A DNA stretch of 64,000 nt from Gnomoniopsis sp. IMI 355080. Its lineage: Eukaryota > Ascomycota > Sordariomycetes > Diaporthales > Gnomoniaceae. A program made the position numbers and the translations under genes. Below the pieces are notes generated by a model. The model saw nothing but the letters and a program-made list of their open reading frames with translations. It made no database searches and had not been told where the DNA came from. Shown one piece after another: positions 13,201 through 24,916 of this stretch. The stretch lies in assembly GCA_027946555.1 (NCBI GenBank), contig JAPEVC010000070.1:62001-126000 (forward strand). Direction: 5' to 3'. Numbering within the stretch: position 1 is the stretch's first letter; each line of letters begins with the position of its first letter.

Positions 13201-15997
13201 TACCTTAGCTTCATGCTGCCTTCGACCCTCTTTGGGTAATCAATTTCTCATGCCTTCAAATGCATTGTCCCTGTGTGGTGCAAGACCACATACCACAGTA
13301 CCTACAACATTACCGAACACACTTCCTGGCAGGCTTGGCACCACCCGGCCACGTACTATTTCTGCACGGGGGGAAGCACTCGCACTCTTGCAAGGGAAGC
13401 TGAGGGGGGACCAGAGGGTGACCGGGGCGTATCTAGACCCGCAGCGCTCATGCTTGCACGCCTGCGCGCAAGCACATCCCCCACAAATGCTGCAGGTGGG
13501 ACTGTTGGGACCGGTGGGACTAAGTGCTCAGCAGGTGGATTCAACCTCTGAACCTGAGCCTTGATGCTTTTGCACGTTTCGATGGTGTTGCGATGGACGG
13601 TGTACTGTACTGTGGTATGGTACCTATAGCGCGTCCCTGTCATGTTCCACCTGCCAGAGATCCAACCCGATGCCGAGAGAGTCCGACACCCGGCTTTCAT
13701 TACTGCATACCCTGATACCTTGGTCAACCTTTGGAAATCACAAGTTGGTCATTACGATGAGTGATGTGATCGACAAAGGGCCCATTCTTACGAGTATTCA
13801 AGTTGACAACTCCATTGGCACGAGTTTGAGTTCATTTCATTCCCAGTTTTCAATACAAGATACGAGAGCCGAAAGCCCGTGCTACAAAATGAACCGTGGT
13901 GCCGATCCGGGGTCAGCATGTTTTCCAGTGAGGCCGCACTGATGCTGTCAACGCTTGATCATCTAAGCCAAGTGGGTTTGAACCTTCCTCGACCCGCTGT
14001 ACTCGACCCGGTTCCTGGATATGGCCATTCAATGTACTGATACACGACTCCGACTCCAGAGTAAGGTGAGGTCTTGTACATAGTACGCAACAACAATCTT
14101 CTTAGTTGATGCAGGGGCGGTAGGAAAGGTGGTCCTCAGCTAGCCTCGAATCCACACAACAACAGATGCAGACACATGCAAATTCGTTCCAGATGGGGTC
14201 GCTGACGACAGAGACGGTACATGGGTCGATGAGCTATAGTCTGGATAGGTATTGTGTGCGAATAATTAGGGTCTTTTTTAGGCTGACCGGCGCCAACGTC
14301 TGGGCGCCGTAGGGTCCTGGGCAATGTACGCCACAGCTGCAGGACCGCGACCTCTTTGTGCTCTCTGTTGTACATGCTCTCGCGTCGAAATTTCCCGGGT
14401 GTTTGTCATCTACACACCGACTACAGGTTTCTCGCCGCCGCCAAGTCGTCAGCTGGATGCAGGCTCATGACTGACGACGGGACATGCAGTAATATATCGC
14501 CAGGGGCGCTTTCATGCTCATCGAGCATTCACTTGCGTGGCCCCTTGGCTGTGCTGCTCTCGGTTGTTCAGGAGAGCCTCCCATAGCACGCAGCCATTGC
14601 AATGCAGAGGATGCTCCTGCAGGGTATGGTCTGGTTAGATAGCCGAGGCTTACTACTAGTCTTTGGGGGGTACCAGATACACGCTTGTCACTGACAGCCT
14701 CCTAATTAGGCTAGTCTCGTCAAGTCTCTTTTCTCGCCAGATCCTTATCCTGACTATCCCCACTTTCCAGCGCTGCAGCAGGGTTCGCCAAGGGGACTTG
14801 ACACACCTCCAATTTTTCTTGCGATCGAGTGTTTCTTGTCTTCCCCAAAAGGACCCCTTCATCAACTGGCGCTGGATATGATGGGCTGGGATTTACCGCC
14901 ATACAACACGCGAGCTACATCGTACGGTGCCACAGTCACACACCTGGCGCATCCTTACATCTCTGTCCTCGACCTTTGCCAACCTCCTCGTGCCGCCCAG
15001 CAGCTTGGGCGTATCTAGGGCGAAGCGCGAGGCCGGTTGTTCTGTCGCCTGTCCAGCCTGTGTCTCCTTGCGCCTTGGTAGCCGGGTCCTGTTCACACAG
15101 TAGGACCTGGCTGAATCGCCAGACAGTACAGGTACACTCACTTGGTGATAAATGCTCGTCCCGTTGACGACCCGACAACGTTGCGCGGTGGTATTCTACC
15201 TGTCCCCCGGTCCCTGATCATCAGTCCTTGGGGATCCGTCCCAAATTCAACCCCCCCCCTCCACCAAAAGAGGCTTTGATCCCCTGATCCCTCCCCAGTC
15301 ACGACAGTCACCGGGCTGGCAGGCTGGTCCCTGGCTCTCTTTCGCACTCTCTGCGTGGTCCGCCCCTGGTGAGCCCTGACCCTGCCCTACACTACCTGTA
15401 TACCCACCCAACGACCCCTGGAGCTCGCCTCGTCTTCCCCTCGACTCCCTGTCGACCTCAGAGGGGTGCGGTGGAACGCGAGCCAGTACCTACTGGACTG
15501 TACCTTTCCTCAGAAAGACTACTTACATGGCCCTCCTCCGGGTTCTCGTTTTGTACTTCACTCGTTATTCTAGGAGAGTCTCACACAGCTAGACGTATCC
15601 TATCTTTGTCGCACCCATTGTCGCTGGTCACTACGGGACTAGAGATATCCGACCACCTCACCGCCAGACACAGAGACACCCGCGACATACTAATCATCAC
15701 CTAGCTGGGCGACTCGACCTCGCCAGCTACCCCATCACATCCACTGCTTTGCCGCTCTGGGGCATGGGAAGGGATCAATTTGTTGCTGTAGCACAGGATC
15801 TGATCGAACGTGGCGACCACACGCAAAACCGAGCTGAGCCGTGTTTGTGCCTGAATGTTCCCTCGACAGTCGTGCATTCTTGAGGCTCTTGTCTCTCTCC
15901 GACCTCGATCTCACCTTCTCACCCACCGTGTCATTCACGACTTTGGTCCAAATATTCGCTTTCGGCGCCAGCTGGTCACCTCGAAAGTGCCGGTTGC
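7213..15997. other. 8.8-kb gene-free region upstream of the Zn2Cys6 regulator
   Basis: No gene is supported here. The left end holds the CIA2 promoter. At 7599-7610 there is a tRNA B-box-like GCGTTCGAATCC and at 7720-7730 an A-box-like TAGCCGAGCGG, in the wrong order for a tRNA gene. Three perfect tetraloop hairpins lie at 10273-10292, 10374-10393 and 10644-10661. A TAGGTACCTA palindrome is at 10825-10834. A CT tract is at 12056-12080 and GTGCAG repeats at 12381-12420. From about 15200 the top strand becomes pyrimidine-rich, as in fungal promoters and 5' leaders, and probably belongs to the downstream transcription factor. The 642-bp open frame at 11392-12033 (-) is unsupported. Confidence 0.5.
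12056..12080. repeat. CT-rich simple repeat
   Basis: The tract CTCTCTCTCTCTCGCTCGCT is low-complexity pyrimidine sequence in intergenic DNA. Nothing more can be said. Confidence 0.8.
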
Positions 15998-18900
15998 ATG
16001 TCTATCACCATGTCGAACGATCCGACAGTCCGTCGATTGCTCCCTCAGAGCTCTCAGATGTCAAATTTCAGCTTTGCGCCACAGCCATATCATCAGCCAA
16101 GAGAGACCCAGAAGAGTACGCGCCTTTCCCTCCGGATGTTGCACACATAAAGAGATTCTGACCATCGTCCTGCAGATTATGTCTTCGTAGATGAACATAA
16201 TCGCCACAAACGTTTAAAGGGTATGCACGACTCGTTGTCGATCGCTTGTGCTTACACATCTCTCGTCTACTCCACGCAGCCCGGAACTAACTTGTAAACC
16301 TGCTAGTTATGAGAGCCTGTGAAGGCTGCCGGCGAAGGAAGATCAAATGTGACGCTGCAACGACTAACACTTGGCCCTGCTCTGCTTGCGTCCGTCTCAA
16401 GCTTCACTGCGTTCGTCCTAATGGCTACGATGGCGCTGCAGAACCTCAAGTATTTGAGCCCACCCGCCCGGACTACGAGTCCATGGGGGTTCACGACTTT
16501 CGTTCTCACATGGCTATGCCACCGCCCCATATGCTCGCTGGACCTACCGACCATGCCTCTATGTACACTTCGAAAGCAGCTAGCTACTCCGGCCCGTCTG
16601 GCATGTACCAGTCTATGCAGTATGCAGACCATTCTCCAGTCGCTACTGGGATGCATTACACGACCGTACCTCCTTCCGCTGGAGACAACCCTTACGCACC
16701 GACACTTTCGCAACCCCAGGCACAGTCTGCAATCTTTCATCCCGCTCCCCTACAGCAGATTAACCGTCCGGATTCACCCCCAGAGACGTACACCTCAGAG
16801 CAGTACGGCCAGCAAGACCTGTCAGAGCTTCTAGGCACTATGAAGCTCAATGAGGCAGGAACAGGTATGTTTTCATCAAAGCACAGTTTAATTGGAAAGC
16901 CCAAAGTCTCTGACTCTCGACAAGCACCATACTTGAGTAACAAATTGAAGATAAAGAGCCAAGGTGAGGAGGAGCCTTTGCTCCCAGAAGAGGATGAATA
17001 CAGGTCCACACTGCCACCTCTTGTTGCCGGACCTGGCCAGAAGATCCGCATACCACCCGAGTTGATGCCAGACGACGAGACTGTACTCCACTACTTCGAT
17101 GTGTTCTTCACGCATGTTCACCCATACGTCCCGATTCTTGACAGAGCATCATTCTATCGACAGTGGCAAACCGACAGAGAGTCCGTCTCACCTTTGGTTT
17201 TGGAGGCTATATTTTCGTTGGCTGGGAGAATAGTGGACGATCCTACGGAGGGGCAGCAATGGCTAGCTTTAGCAACAAGTGCGTGAATATTGGATTGGGT
17301 CGGCTTGCAGGATTTCCACTGACTTTGAGTAGGGCACGCTGATTCTTTCTTGGATATCCCTCGACTTAGCACACTTCAGGCGCTTCTTTTGATCCTGAAG
17401 GCTAGAGAGGCCGCACCCAGACGCGGCTACTTCTACCGTTCCTGGATGAGCATTGTCCAGTGTGTTCAAATGGGAAAGGAGTTGGGCTTGGACGACCACT
17501 ACGAAGACCACAAAGCAGGTCGACATTGCAACTCGTCCGCAGCAGACTGTGCCATGAAGAATCGGATTTGGCAGACCATCTTTATTTGTGAGACTATGAT
17601 TGGATCAGCGCAAGGTACGTGAAGATTCGAGTGTCGTTTGTTGCGAGAAGGCCGAGTTTCTGACTGTTGTTCAGGCCGAACGGATCTCTCTGTGGATTTG
17701 GACTCGGTTGATTTCAGCTTGCCACGACCATTTGCCACGGGGGATGATTCTGACTACCAAGTCACTCGAAACTTTACATATCTCACCCGTTTGATCCGGA
17801 CTGTGGCACGAATGAACCGAGTCTACTCACGCATTCACAAGCACAAGGACTGGATCTCGGATCCTGAGCTAGCTGCACTGAACCCCGAGGTCACAGCTTG
17901 GTTAAACGACTTACCAGCTGATTTGCACATCAACTACCCTCCTGACGGCTCCGCACCTTGGTTAGCTTCTGCATTTATCGGTAACATGCACAGCTACTAC
18001 AACCTCAGCATTATACTGCTGCACCGACCGCAGCTCAACGCTCTCGATCCGTCGACGATGGATGGGCAGTGGAAGCACCACATGAGGCTATGCTACAACG
18101 CGACCAAGGATTTGTGTCGCTTGCAAGAAAGCATTCTGCAATCTTTCGGCATCAACGGACTCCAATGTATGCAGCGTGGTGTCAACTTTTCCCTATACTG
18201 CATAATGACCTGTATGGTGCTTCACTTGGTACGTAAAGCTTTTCTTGCTCTTCAAATTTCTCTCACCTAACGTTTTGTAGGTTGCCATCACTTCTCCCGA
18301 CCCGGAATTCAACACTGACGCCCGTGAATATTTCACGAGGCACATGAGGGTTTTGGAGAGATGCATGCACGCTTGGCCCATGCCCGACATGCAGAAGCAG
18401 ATAGATTCGATCCGCGAGGCTTTCTCCGCAGACACAAGGAAGCCCTTCGTCCTGAAGCCGAGCTTTCCCTATGGAAGCCCCCAAACGACGCAACGACTAA
18501 GCCCAGCGCGGAGCCACCCTGGCAGCTATACTCACCGCCCGTCGATGCGAGGGTCCATTGACCATCCTCATCAGCAGACGATCGATACACAGGGCGCAGT
18601 TCAACATTCACAAGTCAGTTATCCCGGCCATCCAATGACGCCGCCCATCTCCGCCGGTCCTGTGGACTTGAAGAGTGACTCTCCAGCTGCGCAGTCACTC
18701 GCCATGATGGCCTCGGCCACTTCAGCTGCCGGTCAGACCACTACCTCGCAGCCCCCGACTCTAATGCCTATGACGACGGATGGTGGGTCGAATTGGAACC
18801 CATCACGTATTTTTGAGTGAGCCAAAGATGTCCCTTTCTTGTCTTTAAGTGTTGCGTTCTCCCTGCTAATCAATGTTCCAAATAAGTCAATGGAATTCTT

Positions 18901-19208
18901 CATTCGGTACGCCTTCAGCTCAGTCAGCACCCATGTCCGGTGCCCAACGTTCGAGCAGCTCTCTAAGTCTTCCCATGCCAGGTGCCGCTGAGGTCCCTAC
19001 TATTCAGGACATTCAGCACGTCCACGCCACCGTCCCGTCGGTTGCCGCCGCAGCCGCGTCCCAACAACAGCAGATCTCACCGCATTCGCAGTACTCGGCT
19101 GCCCCCGTGCAGACTTTCGTCACTCCTGCCATGTGGCAGGAGTCGGTTGCTAGTGTCTACGAGGGAGGGCTCAAGAGGAGCTGGGACTACGCCGACACGC
19201 GCAGGTGA
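15998..19208 (+). CDS. Zn(II)2Cys6 transcription factor, CLR-1-like (tentative)
   Basis: This is a nuclear DNA-binding regulator. Eight exons (15998-16115, 16176-16220, 16307-16864, 16925-17278, 17333-17614, 17675-18228, 18281-18816, 18887-19208) give 922 residues. An in-frame ATG at 16010 would give 918. The binuclear zinc cluster is C59-x2-C-x6-C-x9-C-x2-C-x6-C89, preceded by the basic block EHNRHKRLK. A fungal-specific regulatory domain runs from about residue 285 (PDDETVLHYFDVFFTHVHPYVPILDR) to about 600. The C-terminus is rich in Ser, Pro and Gln, with a Gln run. The first two exons are short; their splices use CTGAC and CTAAC branch sites. The 60-bp intron 16865-16924 is in frame and easily missed; removing it restores GTAPYLSNK. 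From memory, the EHNRHKRLKVMRACEGC block matches the conserved family that includes Neurospora CLR-1, an activator of cellulase genes. I am sure of the class, less sure of the orthology. Confidence 0.93.
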
Positions 19209-21640
19209 TCGATATACACTGTACTAGTACTACTCAACAAAGCGACTTCATTTTCTTCGTGGCTACATCAACTGCATCAAACGGAAGAGCTACAAGTTCG
19301 GAACAGCGCAACAAAGCAAGCGACATTATTATTTAATCGGCAAGTTTGGAAATTCCCTGGCGTCCCTATGTTATTGTTTTCTTTTAAAAGGGAGTAAGGG
19401 TTTGCCTTCGCGGAAGGAAGGAAGAGGACAGGTATTGGGGAGCATCGTTTGGAAGACAAGGGGTATTTCCTGGGTCAGAGAGCTAGGCGATACCATTTCA
19501 AACTCTTTAGTTGCTCCTTTCTAGCTCTCTTTCCGTACTGTATTATATTTATGAGAGGGAACAATGAGGGATTGTATAGGATAGGTTGTGGGATGTTGTC
19601 GTCCACAATTAACTGTCTAGATTGGTACGAAGAATCTGACAATCAACGCGATGCTCAAGGTAGAGCTCTACCACACGCACACTTTCTGCTGACCACCAGC
19701 CACTATCCGTGACGGCTCGCTTAAACTTCTCGCACTACTTTGTGACGAGACGGACTGGGGTTATTGCATAGTGCCCAATGGTACCGCCAAGTCCCTCCTA
19801 CTGACATCGATTCGGGATGTTTTGAGTCGGAAACGGGGCCTTCATTCCAATAACTCATGCTCTTTGTGGCATATCAACAAGCGTTTGATGGACCTATACG
19901 TGGTTTTGGGAGTCCCAGTGCCAATTCCTACTTGTCTGGCTGGTGTGGGTTCCGAGTCCACATAGAGGGCAAGATACAAGTAGACCCCGGTTTCCTTGAA
20001 CCCTCGGACTTTTCGCTGGAAATTGCACTTTATAGTGCGCAACGTGCTATAGCTGGGGATGCTCGAGATCGCGAAAGGAACCTTGGCCGCTTTCCGCGAG
20101 CGACTCATATATGGGCCCCTGGTCTCAGACCTAGTATCACAGGTACATACATAGATGTACAGGTACTTGTAGCCAACAGGAAAGAAGAAGAAAAAACCAA
20201 AACCCCCCCTTCCCCTGAGACGCGGGGCCAGATTTGATTTTGAATGTGCGAGGGGCGGCAGGTTCTCCCAGTCCCGAGCCAGTGGCATGGTATCGCAAGA
20301 AATCTCCGGATCCGAATTTGGTGGCCCTCGTTCGCATCCGGCCTGGTGGCTTACCCATAGAGGGAACGAATTCTGTGGACCATGATCACCGGGTGATCTC
20401 TTCTGGGCGGCAGGACGGGCCCAAAGTTTGTTTTTTCTCGTGCGGACCATGTGGACTTTTAGATGAACAACGATCAGCCCTCCGTGTGCTCCACTTGTCA
20501 AATCTCGCGGGGAGAAATTTGGTTTTGTTCCGCGATTCCGGGATTTCCTTGGGATCGATCTAAACATCGTGTTGCGCGCGTCTGGGGACGCGTGGGGGTC
20601 GCTGTCAATGTATTTTGACAGTCTTTCCAATACATCTCCACTTGTGCCGGGTTCGCGAAACTTTGATGGGAACGATTACCATGTAGTCTCCGCTACCACG
20701 CGCCCTTTGGAACTCCCCATCGTTATCTTTTTTCCTCTGTATATGTGCTTGACGTCGCTCACCTCTCCACCTGGACGCTGGGCACAGTGGAGTATTGCGC
20801 ATGATTTTTGTGTTTAATGTCAAGTCAATTAACCTGCGCATTCGTATCATCCATACATAAGGGGGGGGGTTGTCAATTTTGTGTAACAAAGGGCACGCGT
20901 CCAGTGGGCTCAGCGAACAGGCTCTACCTTGAGTGCTGCTGGGGACGTAATATACCTACGGAACATGCCACACAGCCCATAATATGCTTTTGTCGCCACC
21001 AACTAATAAGGGCGCCCTTTTTGTTCCCTCTCGGCCGAATGCGAAACGTTTCCGAGGGCTCGGAAAAATCATCTCCATGTGGCTGTCCATGCCACGACCT
21101 AGCGCACTTTTGATGCCCTCTTTCCAGGGTCTTATTTGCCAGGTGGGCAGCTGGGCTCCACGACGATCGTAGATTGTATGGGAAAGCCTGGGCTCATATC
21201 CCTCATTGAGTGCGAGTCATTCTTAGAAACGGTTTTGGGCATGTACTTGACGTTCGTGTCATGATATTGAACACCCCTGGATAACTCGTGCTTAGTTGAT
21301 ACCAAGGAGTGTCCTGTTTACTGGGCATTGGGTTTGCTGGCCTAAGGAAGTACGCGGTACTATCTAGATACCACACATCGGGAAGTACCGTCGGATCTCG
21401 TCCACAACATGTCAAGCACGGTTGTATGTATACTGTGTTATTCATCTCCGGTCGCCAAGTGAATTGCCACATTGCCCTCTTCGATAGTGCACACGCACTC
21501 CTCTCCATCCTGCTTGCACTTGGCCTGTGTATGTGTTAAAGATGACCCACTCCGGCTAATCCGCCGCGCCCCACAAAACGGCAACCGAGCAGAATCTGCC
21601 CTCAAAAGCCGTTTACTGCACGCAAATTTCCATCAAACAT
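19209..21640. other. Intergenic region between transcription factor and tRNA-Ile
   Basis: No gene is supported. The left part is the 3' flank of the regulator. The long minus-strand open frame at 19842-20630 has no recognisable domain and contains low-complexity Phe and Tyr runs from A/T tracts. A poly-G run of nine lies near 20861-20869. Confidence 0.5.
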
Positions 21641-21739
21641 GGTCCCGTAGCTCAGCTGGTCAGAGCGTCGTACTAATAATTCTAGTAATAGAATCATTCA
21701 GTGATGCGAAGGTCGCGGGTTCGATCCCCTCCGGGACCA
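21641..21739 (+). tRNA. tRNA-Ile(AAT) with 25-bp intron
   Basis: The acceptor stem GGTCCCG pairs with CGGGACC (21732-21738), followed by discriminator A. The D arm is TAGCTCAGCTGGTCAGAGC and the T arm GCGGGTTCGATCCCC. The anticodon stem TCGTA pairs with TGCGA, allowing one G-T pair. The anticodon AAT is at 21675-21677. The intron, placed after position 37, spans 21679-21703. It opens with a self-complementary hairpin ATTCTA-GTAA-TAGAAT (21679-21694). The mature tRNA would be 74 nt before CCA addition. Confidence 0.96.
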
Positions 21740-22784
21740 TAGCTTGTTCAAGGCGCTGCTCTCTTTTTGCTTCTTGTTTGTGGACACACACTCTTTTCCC
21801 GGCAGCCTTGGAGCCGGGGGAGAGCGGGGGAGGGCATGTAGCGTTGTATGTAGAGTAGTTGGCCAATAGACCGAGCAGATATGGTTTGTGATCGTGACAT
21901 GCTACAAACAGCAGCAGTGCTACTTACGTGAGAGTCCGAGAGTCTCGGGCGAAATGGTCCGGTGATGCTGACGGCAAGGTTTCAGGCCGTGACTGATTGT
22001 GACCGCACGATGGTCATATAAAGTGAATTTTTATAGTAGACCACAAAGAATTCCATGCACCAATCAGGATGTATCGTATCAAGATAGTTGCACTGGAAGG
22101 CGCCCATGAAGTTATGCTCCAGTAGAAATGAGACTCTTCCATATAAGATTCGCCATTCTCAGAGACGGTCTTGAGGAGATCTCGCGTTAGAGGTAGATGT
22201 GCCCACAGTAGTCGCACTTCCTGTTGTTGAACTCGCATGGAGGTTATTTGCAGACAGGCGGAAGGCCACTTGGATGAAAACTGAAGACTGAGCTGTCGAG
22301 ACGCTGCCGAGCTATATTGGCAGCAACGACGTGCCATGCGATCGCAACCTAGGTAGTCGGTTCGGTTCAGCGACACGACCTGGAAGTTCCAGGTCTGGTT
22401 TCCAGGTCTTAACGTCGAAGCCGGTTCAATCTGGCTATACGCCGGTACATGTCGTTCTTCAGCAAGTCCACCGACATCTTCATACTTCACCGGATGACGG
22501 CACAGCAGCTGACTTGGCCTCTCTGTCGCCCTATCCAATTCATCGTTGTTTGAACACCTCGCTAAGCATCGGGTGGGGGCTCGCTCTCCCTACATTGAGG
22601 GCGCGCTCCTGTGTGTTCTGTCGTGTCGACGCTTGCTCAGGAAATCTGCAACGCAGTCTTCAGCTCGACTTGGTGCTTCGATGGAAGGTGGCGTTGAACC
22701 AGCTCACCATGTGACTGCAAGTTTCTCGCTCTCAGCTGATTCAGCGGCGACGTCTCGTGACGCCGGGGTTTGTTGGAGTGCCTG
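21740..22784. other. Intergenic region after tRNA-Ile
   Basis: No gene is supported. Open frames on both strands at 22014-22538 and 22331-22714 overlap each other and have no recognisable domain. The right end is the 3' flank of the mitochondrial protein gene. Confidence 0.5.
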
Positions 22785-23753
22785 TTACTTGTAAACTTCT
22801 GATCAAAACTGCCCCGCTGGACTCTAGTTCGCCAATCTGTCCACTCACTCGACTGGGGTCTCAACGCATCTTGTATCTTGTACCAGATCCACGGCTGCTT
22901 AGTCTGTTTGTTATAGAGAAGACCGTCCTCGATTTTGAATTGGCTCACTGCGCGGAACTGGTACCATGGCCTCTTTGCATTTTCTCGAGTCGCATCTCTT
23001 ACGTAGTTGACCAAACCAAGGCGCCGCTTGTCTGGTCGAAGATCTTTTAGTGGTAATTTAGTGATGCGCGCCTTCCCTAGTGGGCCCATGGTGGTGATAG
23101 CGAGCTCAGCATTGGATGCATTGTTCCTGATGAATCTGTCCAATTGCCTAGTATCGGACAGACAAATCTTCGGGACTGGAATGTGCATCCACATGACCAT
23201 TGGCGAAGTCATATACCAGACTGCTAGCAAAGGAATGGCGCTGGCGACGACCACTGGGACAAAGTTAACCATATACGACAAAACTGGAGAGCAAGATGGT
23301 GGCGTTGGGATACTCACAGCCAGCAGTCTGCCATATTGGGGCTTCAGCTTGAATATAAGTAGGTATCGTAACCACCGCGAAGAAACCAAATACAAAAACC
23401 GTGGTGATTTTCAGTGCACCGAGAAACATGATTCGTGGCGTGCCGGCATGGTAAACGATGAGTCTGGGAGCTATCTACCAGGTCAGTGAACAGTCTTGTA
23501 TGAGCCAGCGCTGGTATTCCGTACTAGCGACTCCTTTCAACTTTCCTGTCACAGATTCGGACACGGCTCTTGATGTTGTCTGGGGGTTTGGTTTGGGCGA
23601 TGACGAGGCCGTCCTCACCAGCCAGGGCGAGAGCTCCAAAAAAGCGACTCTTGGTGGCGCGCATTGCGTGGCGCGTGACGCCAGGATTGGGTTGATAGGA
23701 TTCGTCACCAAGGAGGCCGTCCGAGGCTGGCGGAGACGTAATGAACGGATCAT
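22785..23753 (-). CDS. Predicted mitochondrial two-helix membrane protein, TMEM70-like topology
   Basis: The product is a conserved-looking fungal protein of unknown function, 266 residues in the spliced model. Exons are 23753-23525, 23470-23318, 23253-22849 and 22798-22785. The first 76 residues are rich in Arg, Ser and Ala without acidic residues at the start, as in a mitochondrial presequence. After PRLIVYHAGTPRIMFLGALK come two hydrophobic helices (ITTVFVFGFFAVVTIPTY and VVASAIPLLAVWYMTSPMV), then a soluble tail with KRRLGLVNYVRDATRENAK and a WIWYKIQDAL end. Splices 1 and 2 restore a continuous reading across GVATPRLIV and QTAGLVVAS. The last 14-bp exon is the weakest part; reading through would give a longer, less plausible tail. 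The order presequence, helix hairpin, soluble tail resembles TMEM70/TMEM186-type inner membrane assembly factors; this is inference from topology only. Confidence 0.75.
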
Positions 23754-24052
23754 GGCTGATGAATGATCACGCAGATGCAGGACAGACGTCTCATTGACGG
23801 AAGCTCGAGGACGTTGAAAACTGAGGTGGTCATAGCTTCCCAGCTTGTAACCTCAAACCCCTGTCGGTCCAGTAGGGTAGGTAGACTGGCAGGCAGGTAC
23901 CTAGGTAGGTAGTTCAGCGGGTATGGGGGAATCTACAAAAGTTCAACATCGCGGGGACTTTCCATTTCGGACGGGAAATTCATATGAAAGTATTTCTCAT
24001 AACTGTAGATATGTAACCTGTCATTTGACAGTCAACAGGTTCTCTGAGCCGT

Positions 24053-24916
24053 CTAAGCAACGTTCTCACCCAACCATTTGAGCCACTGGTCAACAGTCCA
24101 GCTAGAGCTGATTTCATTGTTGACGACGCCATCGAAAATGACTGTAGGTGAAACGTGGACACCGACTAGACGGGCCATTTTGATGACAACCTTTAGATCA
24201 TTGGTGACTCCGTTCCCGGCGTTCAGACTCCCATCATCCGTTGCCTTGTCCGGAATGACCAGTAACTTGTACAACTCGTCCTCATTCACGCCCGCACTGC
24301 TCGCACCCAGTTTGGCGAGCCGCTTGTACGTCTCATTGCGCGTCTCATTGACCACATTGACATCGAAATAGGCCTTCTGGTCGTTGAAGAGTGCTTCACT
24401 AAACTGCCAGAACTTGCCGGGTGCAAGCTTCTGCACGGCCAGTGCGGCTTCATGCACCAAAGTCGACGACGGATGCCAGGGCTGGACCTGTTGGCGAAAG
24501 ATGACCTGCAGCTTGGGGCCGAGCTTGGGGTTGCTGCGGATCTTGGGGGCGACGTCCGTCACAAAAGTCTTGAACTGCTTAGCAGAAAAGGGGCACACGT
24601 AGTCCAGGTACAGCTCCAGTGTATGCAATGGCTCCGAGGCCGAGGTCTCCGTGGGCGCAGGGGCGGATGGGTCGTCGCTGAAGAAGAGCAGGCGGTGGCC
24701 CTTAAACTTGGGTGGAAGTGCCATGCCTGAGATCGTGCCTTGGTTAGCAGATACTCCACGGAAGCTGGTTCCGGAGGTCTAACAATCAGACGTACTTGAA
24801 TAATTCTTCTGGTAGGAGATGAAAGATGTAATGTTAGAGGTGGCAGTGGATTTGCAAGTGCTTCCTCTGGTGAAAGCAGAGAATGTACGGTAGGATGCAA
24901 ACGTTCTCGAGAGCAT
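24053..24916 (-). CDS. DsbA-like thioredoxin-fold protein, probably mitochondrial
   Basis: The protein is 264 residues from exons 24916-24796 and 24726-24053. The core has a thioredoxin-fold active-site region YLDYVCPFSAKQF with one cysteine (CPFS rather than CxxC) and a cis-Pro loop VSPTVIFDG, with a helical insert between them, as in DsbA/FrnE-like proteins. The lone cysteine argues against classical dithiol oxidase chemistry. Exon 1 encodes MLSRTFASYRTFSAFTRG and on to KNYSS, a basic and hydroxylated stretch typical of mitochondrial presequences. The intron has GTACGT, a GCTAACC branch and TCAG. An ATG at 24724, two bases into exon 2, would give a 223-residue form without the presequence. 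The stop is TAG at 24053-24055. It lies 299 bp downstream of the next minus-strand gene and shares a 742-bp divergent promoter region with ADE6. Confidence 0.88.

Noticed and set aside
19842..20630. Minus-strand open frame of 262 codons
   Set aside because: Phe and Tyr runs come from A/T tracts; no domain or splice support.
22014..22714. Overlapping open frames on both strands
   Set aside because: Neither shows a family motif; they shadow each other in the 3' flank of a real gene.
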